A DNA stretch of 64,000 bases from Isoetes taiwanensis (GCA_021234155.1 JAJEKV010000028.1:9130134-9194133), one strand, 5' to 3'; positions 9,995 to 21,964 are shown, counted from the stretch's first letter. Numbers and translations: made by a program. The notes: generated from the letters alone by a model not told the origin.

Positions 9995-12900
9995 GACAGT
10001 GAGAATAATTTGTAACTACGGTTTCAAGAAAAAGGGAAGGGAAAGAAATCTAAAACGGAGTCTTGGGAACTGTTATAAGTTGTAAATATGTTAAACCTGC
10101 TCCAATTGCAATCGATCTCATATTGAACTGCAATTCTGCAAGTATTTGCTATTGTTTTTGCTATGCTTTCATCCGGTCTTTGTATCACCGACGGTGAATC
10201 TTTGTGCTTTTGATATGTTCGCTAATCAAACGTTTTCTTCTAAGGAGGTAAAGCGAAATATGTGGAAGAGTAATAACAACGGGTAATGTAGCGTAAATTA
10301 TTGTGAAATGTTTGGACGTCTTTGAATACTTGCGGGGTGGCCAAGAATTTCTTTCAAAGTTTGAGTATGGTAGGCTATTGCCTATTTCCTTTTAGACATA
10401 GGAGCAATTATTTGTGTGTTTATCGGGAACAAAATCTTGAAATCGATCATTGTATTTGCTACCCTCTCTTGGAGTTCTTGGGTCAGTATATCCATATGTT
10501 AGCACAAATATTCCTCCAAGCGAGGAAAATCCGGCAATTTACCGGTCTTTTTTTATGTTTGTAGCATTGGGCCTCCTGGTCTTAGCAAGCGGGTAGTGAT
10601 TCTGAAGGACTCGGACATGGACCCGAATAGATGAACCATGATTTTTACGTATTTTACACTTGAAACATATTTGTTGACCGCTTGTTAGCAAACCGATCTT
10701 ATTTTGCAGGTGTATAACAAGCGGTTCTTGGTGAACTATCTTGGACTTCACTTCGGGCGTAGCTCATGTACAAAGTTAAGGCATTACTGTACATCTGCTG
10801 TATAAGCGACAGATATCGGATTCTAGACAAGATTCCATTCATTCATTCGACATTATCCCCTAAACTTGGATGCTTGACATTATCCCCTAAACTTGGATGT
10901 CACCGACATTGTTCAACAATCAAAATATGGTTTGACATACTTTACATCTTAGATCCAAATATGGAGAAAAACAATCAGAGTAAAATTTGAGCTTTATGGT
11001 TCATTCATCCCAGCAATTGTGATCTGTTTTACTGTCCTGGATTTGTCATGTGGATATCTCCCCATTGAGATGATTGAGATAATGTAAAAATGCAAAATGA
11101 TCTAAGATTGTGCCAATCTAGAATCACAGAGTTCCCTATAGGTTTGAAAAATTATAATATAGGATGTTTATAGACTCTGTTTATAGATTCTTAGTTCATA
11201 GCTTTAATAGTGATTAATCTGTATTCTCACATTTGGCGAGTATGTTCTATATGAGAAATCAATTAACACTGTGGCATCAAAGTCACTACTTCGAGCTGTT
11301 GCATATATACTACACATTATACTACACATGTTTCTTCTAGCCAGTTTGTTACAATTTGATTTGTCTAATCATAGATATATCTTAAGAACATTTGTAAGAC
11401 ATGTATTTTTCATAAAGATCTGTATAGTTGTGACATCTTCAGCTTTCAGGTTTTATTTTAATTTTTCCTAATGGTCTAAGTAATATGACCAGGCAATAAT
11501 TTTGTGTAGTTGCTGCAATGGGGCTTGATTTGTGCAGTCATTGTTTATGCAAACAACAGAATTGGTGATCATGTTAACTGAGAGATATTGATCACCAATG
11601 GATCAACCATGGTAGTTTAGGTATTTATAGCAGAGCTCTTTTTGTGATGGCATTCAAAGCACAAGAACAAGCATAAGCACTTGGGGATTTCGAAACATAA
11701 ACAACATGTTGGAATTCAATCAACTTGAGTTTGTTACTTCATAGATGTTGGTGAAGATATGTAAGCCCAGTTTAGATAATCATAAACGTCATACCCTATA
11801 GACATGCCACATTTTTATGAATGTGTTACAAAACATCCAAACTCCACTTTAATTTCTAGCCAATGAGTGACATTTTTATAAACATGTTACTATAACATAA
11901 GAATAATAAAAAATTAACTTAAAATGCAAGAAGACATCTTTTAGCTATAACATAAGAATAATAAAAAATTAACTTAAAATGCAAAAAGACATCTTTTAGC
12001 GGTTGATATATCAAATTATTCCTTCCATGTTGAACGTAAACAACTGTCTACTATGCCCTATAGGCATTGACACATGCCCCTATGACAAAATCAAAAGTCA
12101 ATATTGACACACAACCTATGCAAACCTCAATATGCAATTGCTATCCCCTATATGATTATGCCGCATCTTCCATACCTTCTTTTCTGAGAATAACAGAATC
12201 TAAAAGAAAAGTGATCCAATGTGCGAGATTTGATGCCGGAAGATGGCCAAGATTGCATGCTAGGCTTAAGGTTTAGGTTCATTGCAGTTTTAGGTGTGTT
12301 CAGTGTTGACGGTAGGTGCATGCGTGTGAATTGTCTACATGTTTCCAAGTAAAAGCCTAACAATGCTGGGCATTGTTATTACTACATGCTTTTCGCATTG
12401 CGGCCAAACATTTACAGGCTTCCAACCTATGCCCAGCAAGGCTGGGCACCATTCTCTGCGATTCGAAAGGCAGCTGAACTCCAAGAACTTGTAATTGTTC
12501 AACAATGGTTTTTATAGCTGCTAGATTTTGGCAACCTGCGAAAAACCGAAGGGGTCCAGCACTGATACAACAGATGGACTTTTCCTTCGATTATAGCCTT
12601 AGTTACTCTGCAAGATCCTTCCTCGAGATGGTAAGCATGTGAGATCTTTTCTATCCTCGCCCGCTGTGCACTCGATTCTTCTCTTCATCGCAAAGCGTTC
12701 GGCTAACCGACAACAACGTGAAGTCCTCAAGCCTTTGTTGTCTGCTCCGAAATGCTAGAATTGCAAGCAATTCTTTTGGAAAATCGATCCATTCTAGCAT
12801 CCTTGTTTAGGAAGATTATTAGGATAATGTATCTTCCCTTATTAGCATGTAATGGAGAATGTGGGATTTGGGAAGGGCATTTGCCGCAGGTTTTTGTATC

Positions 12901-13860
12901 GGATTCTTTTTTGTATGCGTGGTCGATACGTTTCAGATCACGGGGTTGGTATTGGGAAATACTCCCCACCACGAAGAATAGACATAAACTCTGGGTCTAT
13001 CCATCGAATGTTGAAGAGCGTATGTAGCGTCCCCAGTGTTTGGTAGCAAGAAAAAGCTCCATCAAAAACTTTCAGAGTTTTGGCTCTCTCATCTTCGGTC
13101 TTCATAAAACTTAAAAAACACTTTTTGAAGATGGCACTTTTAAACATTGGGGCTGGCAACAAGGATGATGCCTTCTACAGATACAAGATGCCTAGATTGG
13201 TTACTAACACATTCACAAACCATAGTAGACACTCTACCGATCTACAAGCAAGATTTTCCCATATCAACCAGACAAACTTCAGATTTGAGCTAATTTTACT
13301 AATTCAATGACTTCAGATTTGAGCTAATTTTACTAATTCAATGTGGTATTGGACTGACCACTAGGTAATGCCATCAATCTCATGTAGCCTTCAAATTAAA
13401 AAAATGTACTTTACTAACTATCAAAACATTCTTTTTGGTTTGACTCGCATTTGTTCATAGTAAGAAGCAGTGACCGGAGCTTCTTAGACCACTAGCAAAC
13501 ATCGATAGTTGTGCCTTGCAACCTTTTACAATAGATACAGTTGATATATTTTGCATCTTTTCCACAAAGAATACAACACTTTTAGCAAATACAGTTCCTT
13601 GGCTAAGGCAGTCAATTGTCAATATTGTGAACTAGGGCTTCAATATGGGGAAATCAAAATGCTTCTTTACAAGCTGTGCCAAGCCGTGCAATCTCACTGG
13701 ATGCAGCAAACTAGGCATATAAGAAACAAGTATCATATATTCTATTGTCTTGAAGTAGCAATTTTTATTGATTGACAAAGCATACCTTTGAACTATGATT
13801 TAAGCCACTTCACCCTCCGGCCGTAGAGGGCAACCCTTCGTGCGCAGCACCTTGTTTTTT
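9995..13860. other. Long gene-poor stretch with small tandem duplications
   Basis: No gene I can support. Three exact or near-exact tandem duplications stand out: a ~25-bp unit around 10853-10902 (TTATCCCCTAAACTTGGATG), a ~57-bp unit at 11889-12000 (ATAACATAAGAATAATAAAA), and a ~34-bp unit at 13274-13343 (TTCAGATTTGAGCTAATTTT). A Helitron-like 5' terminus in minus orientation (ATTATAATATAGGA, 11151-11164) has no visible matching 3' end. Confidence 0.5.
12431..12457 (+). mobile_element. Helitron-like 3' terminus, degenerate, + orientation
   Basis: Hairpin GCCCAGC-AAG-GCTGGGC (12431-12447) followed by ACCATTCTCT. It matches the 3' hairpin of the Helitron family seen at 25491, 33429 and 61117 but lacks the CTAG end. 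A second damaged copy (ATGCTGGGCATTGTTATTACTA) lies just upstream near 12364-12385. No matching 5' end was found. Confidence 0.45.
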
Positions 13861-13878
13861 CTCCCTCTCTGCTGAATG

Positions 13879-14033
13879 CACGCCGAGCGTGTATAGTTTT
13901 TCCTATATAGCAGTTTACACGCTGAGCGTGCAAACAATTTTATCCCTAGTTTTAACTTTTACGCTAAACACGCCGGGCGTGTCTCTTAGTTACTAAGTTT
14001 ATATAAATAAATAAATATAACACGCCAGACGTG
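13879..14033 (+). promoter_or_regulatory. TATA promoter with four CACGCC/GGCGTG palindromes
   Basis: CACGCCGAGCGTG (13879-13891), CACGCTGAGCGTG (13918-13930), the perfect ACACGCCGGGCGTGT (13968-13982) and CACGCCAGACGTG (14021-14033) surround TTTATATAAATA near 13998-14009. The first ATG of the following gene is at 14067. Spacing is like that of the two TATA promoters at 6620 and 7800. Confidence 0.6.
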
Positions 14034-14066
14034 AATACTGATACTCCGCTCACTTCCTATTGATAG

Positions 14067-14700
14067 ATGCCAAGTTACATTAATCACCCGGTTGGTGACG
14101 AAGATGCATTGGAATTACATTTGGGCCAGCAATCACACGACCCGGCTCGGTTTGGCCCAATCTCCGGTCCGGTTGAACCTTGGTGAGCACCGGTCCGGTG
14201 GAGCACCCGATCTTGCAACCCCTGGAGTACTTGGATCAAGTAATGATGATGGCAGCAGAGCGCAGGGCAATGATAGATCTGGGCTCTGGGGCCCTTGCAA
14301 TCGCGACGGAGGTGGCCCTCTTATCTAATCACGCCGAGGATGCGGTACATGCATTGATCGAGAATCTCGCATCCGTCAGCTCGAGATTCAAAATGAGGAG
14401 CTGCGTTTCTTAGTGGTTAGCCTCTATGCCCGGATGCCCCAACACGAACCACTACCACAGGCGGTATACGATGCAATGGAGATGGCTCAACCAATGGAAC
14501 CACTACCGCAGGCGGTATACGATGCATTGGAGGTTCAACCAATGGAGCAGGAGGTGGAGCAGGAGGAGGAGCAGGAGGTGGAGGTAGAGCAGGCGGGGGA
14601 GATGGAGCTAGAGCCTGGTGTTTTTGCTGGGGTTTTACCTGATCAGTTCACTATGCCCAGCTATGGAAATGGGAGTATCGATAGCCCAGCTACTCACTAG
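14067..14700 (+). CDS. Small protein with coiled coil and acidic tail (two frameshifts)
   Basis: The ATG at 14067 (MPSYINHPVGDEDALELHLG) lies about 60 bp below a TATA box. The frame shifts near 14185 into a helical stretch (LQPLEYLDQVMMMAAERRA, AIATEVALLSNHAEDAV). It shifts again near 14350 into IDRESRIRQLEIQNEELRFL, which has a heptad pattern like a short coiled coil. A tandem peptide repeat follows (EPLPQAVYDAMEMAQPM, EPLPQAVYDALEVQPM), then a Glu/Val/Gln-rich run (EQEVEQEEEQEVEVEQ). The last residues (GVLPDQFTMPSYGNGS) run to a TAG at 14698. AATGAA (about 14782) may serve as poly(A) signal. I do not recognise the family; the frameshifts suggest decay or base-calling error. Confidence 0.5.
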
Positions 14701-15516
14701 ACTGGGCTTGAAACAGTAGTCTGGGATTTTGTCTGGTTTATCCAGTTTATCTAGATTATATACAATTGTAAACTTTTTCCAATGAATACAACAAATTTTG
14801 TCTACTTCTATATTTCTACAATGTAATACATGTTACATACCTTTTTTAAGCGGTTTCTTGGCCATGCAACAAATGTTCCAACACTTTCTCCAACCGTATC
14901 CCCACCGGGGTGTCTGCGAGGTAAAGCTTCATCCATAGCGCAAAGAAGATTAATCATCTTGAACTTCGGACATACTTATCCCCGGCGGAATTCCATGGCG
15001 GTTCTGATCGGATCGATGGAGTCGATCTTGCATAATCCTACTTTCCTTTTCGATTTGTAGTTAACATGAAACATTCATCTTCGATACTGCGCAGAAAATT
15101 GCTATTTAAACACCTACTATTGGAAATTAATGTTCAAGCTATTGGAATGAGATGAGTACCGAATCTCAGAGCCATTCTTGAGAAGCTGATTTGAGTTCTC
15201 GAAATCACAAAGCTATGGAAACTCGGGCGGTCGGAAAATTCGAATTAGAAGAAAGATTAGGTTAACTACGTTTAGGCGGGATAAATTTGGCGGGATACTT
15301 TTTGGGTAGATTGGTTTTAAAAACTTAATGAAAGAAGTCGGACGGGTCTTCGTCATTATTATTTGTATGTGTCAAGAATATTTGAACTGCATTTTGTGTC
15401 TTCTTGAAATTCAAATTTCTCTATTTCCACCAAATGCATGTAGAAAAAGCTATTTCTTGAGCAGCTCGAGCGTATCCAAGCGACCTTGGAGACTCTGTTA
15501 CTAGGGCTTACTGGAG
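14701..15516. other. Intergenic; no gene seen
   Basis: AT-rich, with a plausible transcript end for the preceding gene in its first 100 bp. A short open stretch at 14830-15060 has no recognisable motif. Confidence 0.4.
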
Positions 15517-15653
15517 ATGTCTTCTAAAAGCGAATCGAGGTCGAGGCGGGCCGGGGCGAGGAAGCGGTGGAAGAGGAATCTCTAAACCCGGCTCTTCTCA
15601 AGTTTCAGAGGACGTTGATCAGAATACACAGAATACACAGAACCCTATTCAAG
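15517..15653 (+). CDS. Exon 1: RGG/glycine-rich N-terminus
   Basis: ATG at 15517 starts MSSK. A run of four A then appears one base too long; after it the frame gives ANRGRGGPGRGSGGRGISKP and QVSEDVDQNTQNTQNPIQ. The RGG block suggests RNA binding. The exon ends CAA G before GT at 15654 and joins in phase to exon 2 (TG CCC AAG AGG), giving ...NPIQ-VPKRKK. That in-phase join over 6.4 kb is the main support for this exon. Confidence 0.6.
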
Positions 15654-15758
15654 GTATTTAATTTGCCACAGAATACACACTGTGTGGAGAGTATTATGCT
15701 TGCATGAATTTGAGATATTTCCTTGCCTTCAGTTAATATGCTTTGCATGAGTTTGAGT

Positions 15759-15774
15759 TATTATGCTTTGCATG
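15759..15774 (+). repeat. LINE target-site duplication, left copy
   Basis: TATTATGCTTTGCATG, identical to 21666-21681, directly before the first base of the LINE. The surrounding host intron also contains diverged copies of this phrase. Confidence 0.85.
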
Positions 15775-15778
15775 GCAG

Positions 15779-17431
15779 ATGCTCCAGAAACTACAGGAAA
15801 TGAACCTCCTCCTTTACCAACTAATCAGAGTTAAAACAGGTCACTCCAAAGAAGATTGTTGCAGTCTCAAGAATCAGATTTTTAGGAGATCGATGACGGA
15901 AATGCTGCAAGCAGCAAAAAGCCTGGCTGAAGAGTTAGAGCATTTGGGTTGGAAATCCAAAGCTTCCTTCAGATTGGTCAAAATATAGGAGGAGGCAGAT
16001 GACCATGTCATTGAAGATTTTCGGAAGGAGTTTAAAAGAAGAATGCCCTTTTTTGCCAATGATACTCTTAAGGATGCGGAAATGGAATACATAGCATACC
16101 AGTACCCCCTTGAGGAGACCAGCAAATGCGAGATACAGGACAGCAATGGTTATTTCCATCCGATTGAAGCAGGAAGCTGTGAGTGCACCAACTGTAACAT
16201 GCTTTCAAGAAAGAACCTGGACAAGAATAGAACGAAAATTTCCGATCAAATGCTGAAGTCCTCGGTTCCTCTTATGGGCAAGTACGACAAGATCAACGGT
16301 AAATCCTATAAGAATGTATTGCTTTCAAATCCTTCTGATTCTAGTACTGTCTCTAATGAGGAGAATAAAGATCTTCTTGATTTGGATGCTATTAATGATA
16401 ATTCTGCTATTATTAGAAACTCTAAGCATGGTATTCTGATCCACTTCCCTCAAAAGTGCCCTTCTATTGGGGAAGTTAAGTATTGGATAACTAAATCTCA
16501 GGCTATCCCTATTCTATCCATTCTTAAATTGGATCAAAAAACCTTCCAAATCATCTGTAGGGAGGAGAAGAATGTTTACCATATCCTCTCAAGAAAAATT
16601 CATTCTATCCTGGGTATGATGGTGTATTTGATGAAATGGAACCCGACTTATGTCCCTGGTGATTTTTCAACAGTTGCCACCACCACATGGATTTCCAGTA
16701 CTAATCTTCCTCCTGGATTTTGGACTACTTCTCACTTGAATGCCATTGCAAGTAAATTGGGAGAGGTCATTCAGATTTCTATCCCTCAAACCAATATCCC
16801 GGCAGTTTGTATCCAGAAAAAAATCCATTCCCCCTGGGTGGATAAAATTCCCTGCAAAATTAGCAGCTCTAAATTTATTGAGCTTGAAATATCCTATTCT
16901 AAAGAGCCTGTGGCTAATTTCCAGAGGGAGCCAATAAATAAAGGTAAAGAGAAAGTCAAAGACAAAGACAAAACCCCTGATCAGGGGAATCAGGTATGGA
17001 GACCCAAAAGTAAAGTTGCAGAGGAAAAAGGGGAAGGTAGTGATAGTAACAAGGAAATTATGGTTAAACAAGACCCTACTACTCCTCCTACTCCTCTTCC
17101 TTTGCCTACCCCCAATCCTATTCAGGGGATCGATCAGGAGGGCAGAATAATTTTGCAATTCCCTCCCAAGCTTCTCATTTGTATTGACCCGGCTAACTTT
17201 GTAGTTTCCTCTATTAGCACATGTGGGCAGGTGGTCCCCAACACTAGGTCCACATCCATAAATGAAGACTCTGAAAGTTCTGATCAGGAGGATCATGATC
17301 AATTTCAGAATTTGGAATGGAGCCTAGTTTCAAGAGGTAAAAAGAAGGGAAAAGGAAACGAAAGGTATAAGATCATGGGGCCACCGAGAAGGTCCCCAAG
17401 GAAGACTAAACCCCCAGTTAAATGGATATAA
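15779..17431 (+). CDS. LINE ORF1 protein (nucleic-acid-binding), one in-frame TAG
   Basis: About 550 codons in one frame, with a single TAG at 15986-15988; from there it is open for 480 codons. The middle (CREEKNVYHILSRKIHSILG, MVYLMKWNPTYVPGDFSTV, ISSTNLPPGFWTTSHLNAIA) has the layout of DUF4283, the RNA-binding domain of plant L1 ORF1 proteins. Upstream, 16127-16195 codes a cysteine signature C-x3-D-x2-G-x-F-x-P-x5-C-x-C-x2-C. The C-terminal third is charged and proline-rich (TTPPTPLPLPTPNP) and ends in a basic tail (PPRRSPRKTKPPVKWI). The last 10 bases overlap ORF2 (ATGGATATAA), which suggests coupled termination and reinitiation. The protein coats LINE RNA as part of the retrotransposition particle. 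Confidence 0.8.
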
Positions 17432-20400
17432 ATCTCAAGGGGATTACTTGGAACTTGCAGGGTATTAACTCTAATCTGAAAAGAGGAAGGGTGAAAGTTT
17501 GTCTTGTTTCTATGAACTTAGACTTCATATTCTTTCAAGAGCATAAGATTCATGATGATAGTATAGATAATATGATTAGAGAGGTTCTGCCTACTAACTT
17601 TAATCACTGGTCTCTCAAAGCTAATAATTCTTCGGCTGGTATTTCCATTGCTTGGCACAACAGGATTAATCTGGGTGACATTCAGATGATGCATGATGGT
17701 AGTAAGAGGTGGCAGATTTTACATGGTAATATAGGGAATATTAGAATTGCTCTAGTGAACATTTATGCTTATCATCAACCAGCTGAAAGGGCTCAGCTTT
17801 AGAATATTATAAACAATAGCTTGAATAGTATCCCTTATGATGAGATTATTATTGGGGGAGACTTTAATATGGTTACTCATGACTATATGAGGAGCGCTAA
17901 TTTCAGGGCTCTCAGTGGGGAAGAAAATGATAAGTGGATGACTTTACTTACAGGCCACCATTTAAAAATGGCAAGAGTGGTCCCCCATTCCTATAGCTGG
18001 AATGATCACAGAGTCCAGCCTATATGCTGTCTTCATGATAGGTTCTACCTTAGTGAATCCTTATGGAACAGCAGCTCTAGGGTCTCCAATCTTTCAAATT
18101 ATACCATCTCTGACCACTACCCTCAGCTTATCAATATTAGTGCCAACAATAATCAGAGGAAGAGGAATTCCTATTTCAAGTTGAATACTAATCTGCTGGA
18201 TCAAGAGGATTTTCTTACCAAGTTAGCTCAGGTGTTGGATCTGGAAGATAAACCCAGTAATGATATCGGGTGGATGGATTGGTGGGTAAGGACCACTAAG
18301 AACATAAAAGGCTGGTTAAAAGTATGGGGTAAGGAGATCTATCAGAAAGAGACTTTTCACCTGCAGGAATTGAGAAATCAGTACGGGACAGCTCAGGGCC
18401 AGAATAAAGAAGATCTTAAGATTCAGATTGAAAGGGAAGAAATTAGGATTGCTAAAGGATGGAAGATTAAAGCCAAAGTCAAGGAGCTTATGGAAGATGA
18501 GAGGGCTAACTCCAAGTATTTTTTCATTAAGGCCAAAGGGAGGATTAAGAAAAACCACATTTATAGTGTCCTTTGGGAGGGAAATAACATTGAAGACGAT
18601 AATCAACTTAAAGAGGCTGCTAAAGAGCACTTTGTCAGAATTATGGGTACCATTAGGGATACCAACTCTCAGGATATAAACAATTTTATTGATATTCAGG
18701 CCAGAGTGTCTAATGACATGAACAACAGCCTTTCTAGACCTTTCAGCAATAATGAGATTTTTAAGGTGCTCAATGACATGGAGAATGGCAAAACTCCTGG
18801 ACCAGATGGCCTCCCTGCTGAATTCTTCAAGAAGGCATGGGGGCTTTTGGGTAATTTTGTGGTTTCCATTGCTAATGAGTTCTTACTAACCAAAAGGTTG
18901 GACTGCAGGATCAATACTAGCCTTATTGCTCTCATCCCTAAAAATGACATGCCTACTTCCTTTTCAGATTACAGACCTATCTCACTTTCCAATGTGGTCT
19001 ATAAGCTCATTTCAGGTTCAATTGCAGCTAGAATCAAGCCTATTCTTGATGAAATCATAAGTCAAACTCAAAGTGCCTATTTGAAAGGGAGATACATCTT
19101 GGACAATGTTGCAGCAGCATCTTTGGGGATAAGCTGGGCCAAGGAATCCAAACAAAACATAGGGCTTCTGAAATTGGATATCACCAAGGCCTTCGACACG
19201 GTAAGTTGGAAATTTTTGCAAGAATGCTGCCAGAGTCTAGGTTTCTCGGAAGAGTTAATTTCAATTTTCATGGCTATTCTAAAAAATTCAAGGTCGGTTG
19301 TCCTAATTAATGGGGAGTGCAGTCCCTTCTTTGACATAAAAAGAGGATTTAAGCAAGGATGCCCCCTGGCACCCTTCTTGTTTCTAATTGTCATGGAAGG
19401 TCTGCATAGTAACTTCCAAAAGCTTAGGAATCTCAACGAGATCAAAGGGCTCAAACTCCCCCCTAATCAAGAGATGGAGGATATTCTTAATGTTCATTTT
19501 GCAGATGATACTTTTCTTTTTATGGGCCTGGACAATCAATCCATCCAAACTACACAGCAGATTCTAGAAGACTTCGGAAGATGCTCAGGTTGTAATATCA
19601 ATCCGGCCAAGACAAAGCTAATCTCAAGGGACCAGACTAAGGGGGAGCAAGCAGCTTTATCTCTCGGATGTATGTATCTCTCTCCTACCACCAAAACCAA
19701 AATCCTGGGGATCCCCTATGCTATTAGGGTGAACGCGAGTGATCTGTGGGGGGACCTCTTGGATAAATTCTACAGGAAGGTGGACTCCCTCAACTCCAAA
19801 TTTCTCTCTAAGAATGGTAGGGCTATTCTTGCAAATTCTGTCATTTCCTCTTCTCAGGTTTATCAGTCATCCATTATTATGGCCCCTAAAAAGGTCTACT
19901 CTAAAATGCAAAGTATTATTGGTAGATTCATTGCAGGTGGAACTAACAGAAGATGCTGGATCCCAGTCTCCATGAACGAGTGCTGTAAAACCAAAAGTAT
20001 GGGAGGATTGGGAGTCATTAATATCGAGAAGCAAGCAACTGCTTTAGCAGCAAAATACTTCTACAGGGCCTGTACAGATCAGATTAACCATCCAGTCAAA
20101 GCTCTGATTAAGCATTACATTGGGAGATGCCATCCCTTTGGGTGGAGAGGGCTTAAGTTGCACCTCCCTTTTAGTATTTTCTATCCTTTCACCATCCCGA
20201 ATTCCACCCCTCTGATTTTAAAGAAGTGGATCAGGGCGTGGTTCAAAGTTAAAGGCATGTACACTTGGAAGGAAGGCCTTTCTCAGGATCAGCCTATCTT
20301 CTGGAGTCCATCCCTTATTCTTGATGATCCCGACACATGCTTGGCCTCTCATTTCCCTGCCCTTACTAAACAATGGACTAACAGGGGAATTGTTTTTATC

Positions 20401-21066
20401 AGGGATATTATCAACGGTTTCGACTATCATAGCTCGGTTTTAAGTGATCTAGGGGAGGAGTCTGAGACCTTGTTTAATAGTATTATCCAGAGACTTGCCA
20501 GTGGACAGTGGCACCATTCAGAAGATTTGTGGCATATAAACGGGTACAAAGGTTACAAGGTTAAAATGGCCTATAAATTTCTAAATAAAGATCAGGCCAT
20601 GACAATCCATAGCAAATGGAATACTGATCCTTTGAGGATCAAAAGGAATCTTATATTCTTATGGACGAGCCCGATTCATCCAAAAGTTAAAGCCTTTATA
20701 TTGCAGCTCTGGCACAAGGCTCTTGCAACAAACACGAAGAGATCGAGGATGAACATGGCGGATTCTAACATCTGTGTTCGATGTATGCAGGATCAGGACC
20801 TCTTTAGGAATTGTTTATGGGCCGAATGGACCCTGGAGTTAGCTGAGATAGAGCTTGATATGCCTCATCTTAGAACTATGAGCTCCACAGATTTCTTTCG
20901 TCCTGAGAACCCATCGAATTGGCGCATCTACCTTCTCCTCTGGAGGATGTGGAAGGGGAGGAATTCCCTAATCTTCAAAGAGGAAATCATTTGGCCTCAG
21001 GCTATTATTGAGCAAACCAAATATGATATTAATTGGATTGAGGAGATATTTGACATTCATAGTTGA
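17422..21066 (+). CDS. LINE ORF2: APE endonuclease and reverse transcriptase, one in-frame TAG
   Basis: 1,214 codons in one frame, with one TAG at 17800-17802. The endonuclease domain comes first: ITWNLQGINSN, IFFQEHKIHDD, IGGDFNMV and the closing SDHYPQL. The reverse transcriptase follows: GKTPGPDGLPAEFFKKAW, LIALIPK, FSDYRPISLSNVVYKLISG, LKLDITKAFDTVSW, GFKQGCPLAPFLFLIVMEGL and the catalytic HFADDTFLF (near 19495-19520). The C-terminus has a shortened zinc-finger-like segment (CVRCMQDQ...NC). All catalytic blocks are present. There is no RNase H domain, as usual for many plant L1 elements. If the TAG were sense (CAG or TGG) the protein would be full length. It nicks target DNA and copies LINE RNA into the site. 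Confidence 0.9.
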
Positions 21067-21099
21067 GCTCAATCTATCTGTTTCTAACTTCACTTTGAA

Positions 21100-21427
21100 T
21101 TTCTCAGGTAACATTCTGATACTGGTAAAGAAGCTGAAGTGGAGGAGAATCGACCTTCACTCTAATGCGCTGTGGCTTACTCAGTTTGGGGTCGAGGTTC
21201 CAACAATTCATGAAGATGGAGTATGCCAATGTAACTGTGCCTGTAACACGGCTTATGATGCAAAAAGGCATATTCTATGCGGGGCTAAGGATAAGAAAGG
21301 AAGATTCAATCCGGGGAAAGCCCATTTATGCAAATGCCAATTCTGTCTATTCATACTGGCTACCAAAGGAATGGGGAGAAAAGACCACGCCGAGAACGAG
21401 CCCAAGAAAAGAAGATTCCTGGGATGA
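21100..21427 (+). CDS. Third LINE reading frame: cysteine-rich domain
   Basis: Lies downstream of ORF2 in another frame, up to a TGA; an AG (AATTTCTCAG) at about 21107 could be an acceptor. It encodes WLTQFGVEVPTIHEDG followed by a cysteine cluster (VCQCNCACNTAYDAK) and then C-x3-D-x2-G-x-F-x-P-x5-C-x-C-x2-C at 21278-21346, ending basic (NEPKKRR). The last signature is position-for-position the same as one in ORF1 (16127-16195), which argues for a real, probably zinc-binding, domain. Whether it is translated as part of ORF2 (by frameshift or splicing) or alone is unknown. Confidence 0.55.
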
Positions 21428-21665
21428 CCCTAAAACTTTTGGGTTTTGGTCACAAGAACTCTGATTTCATAACTTAAGAACTTTTTTGATGTTTTAGGCT
21501 TAAGATAAGCCTTAAAATTTTCTCTAGCTTTTATGTTGAAGGGTCTAAACAACCAACCCTGCCCAAATTGGTTGCCTTTTGTAAACATATGTATATACAT
21601 ATGTCGATATGTACACCTAAATCTATATTAATACAAACACTAAGTCTTCAATCAAAAAAAATAAA

Positions 21666-21681
21666 TATTATGCTTTGCATG
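21666..21681 (+). repeat. LINE target-site duplication, right copy
   Basis: TATTATGCTTTGCATG, identical to 15759-15774, directly after the A-rich tail. Confidence 0.85.
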
Positions 21682-21913
21682 AATTTTAAGTATTACCATC
21701 AGTTAATGCTCTGATTGTCCGTTTTGTAGAACATAATTTTGCTCTGTTTTATATATAGAATATAGCGGTGTTAGACAGTTGGAGATAGCAATGTTCAATG
21801 AGGTTAAATACTGTGAAATATGGATTCATGAAGGGTATGTAGCTTAAAATGTGGATGCAAAATAATTTAGTTTCAAATTCACGCATAGCATGGTCAATAA
21901 TAGGAGCTACCAA

Positions 21914-21964
21914 CACGCCAAGCGTGATTTGTACTAATTTAGGTTTAAATGCACGCCAAGCGTG
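21914..21964. repeat. Two CACGCCAAGCGTG palindromes in intron 1
   Basis: Identical 13-nt motifs at 21914-21926 and 21952-21964, separated by 25 bp, close to the 3' splice site of intron 1. Confidence 0.75.

Larger units (their letters stand above)
15775..21665 (+). mobile_element. Full-length L1-type LINE (5.9 kb)
   Basis: Flanked by an exact 16-bp target duplication and ended by an A-rich tail (TCAATCAAAAAAAATAAA). It contains ORF1 (DUF4283-like), ORF2 (endonuclease plus reverse transcriptase) and an extra 3' cysteine-rich frame. Inserted in sense orientation into intron 1 of the FCP1-like gene. Coding parts are nearly intact, with one in-frame TAG in each main ORF, so the insertion is fairly young. 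Only 4 bp separate the 5' end from the ORF1 start, so a slight 5' truncation is possible. Confidence 0.9.

Noticed and set aside
12727-13162. Four overlapping 64-91-codon frames on both strands
   Set aside because: Mutually exclusive, no recognisable motif, no promoter or splice context.
16667-17302. 211-codon minus-strand frame
   Set aside because: Antisense shadow of LINE ORF1, without recognisable motifs.
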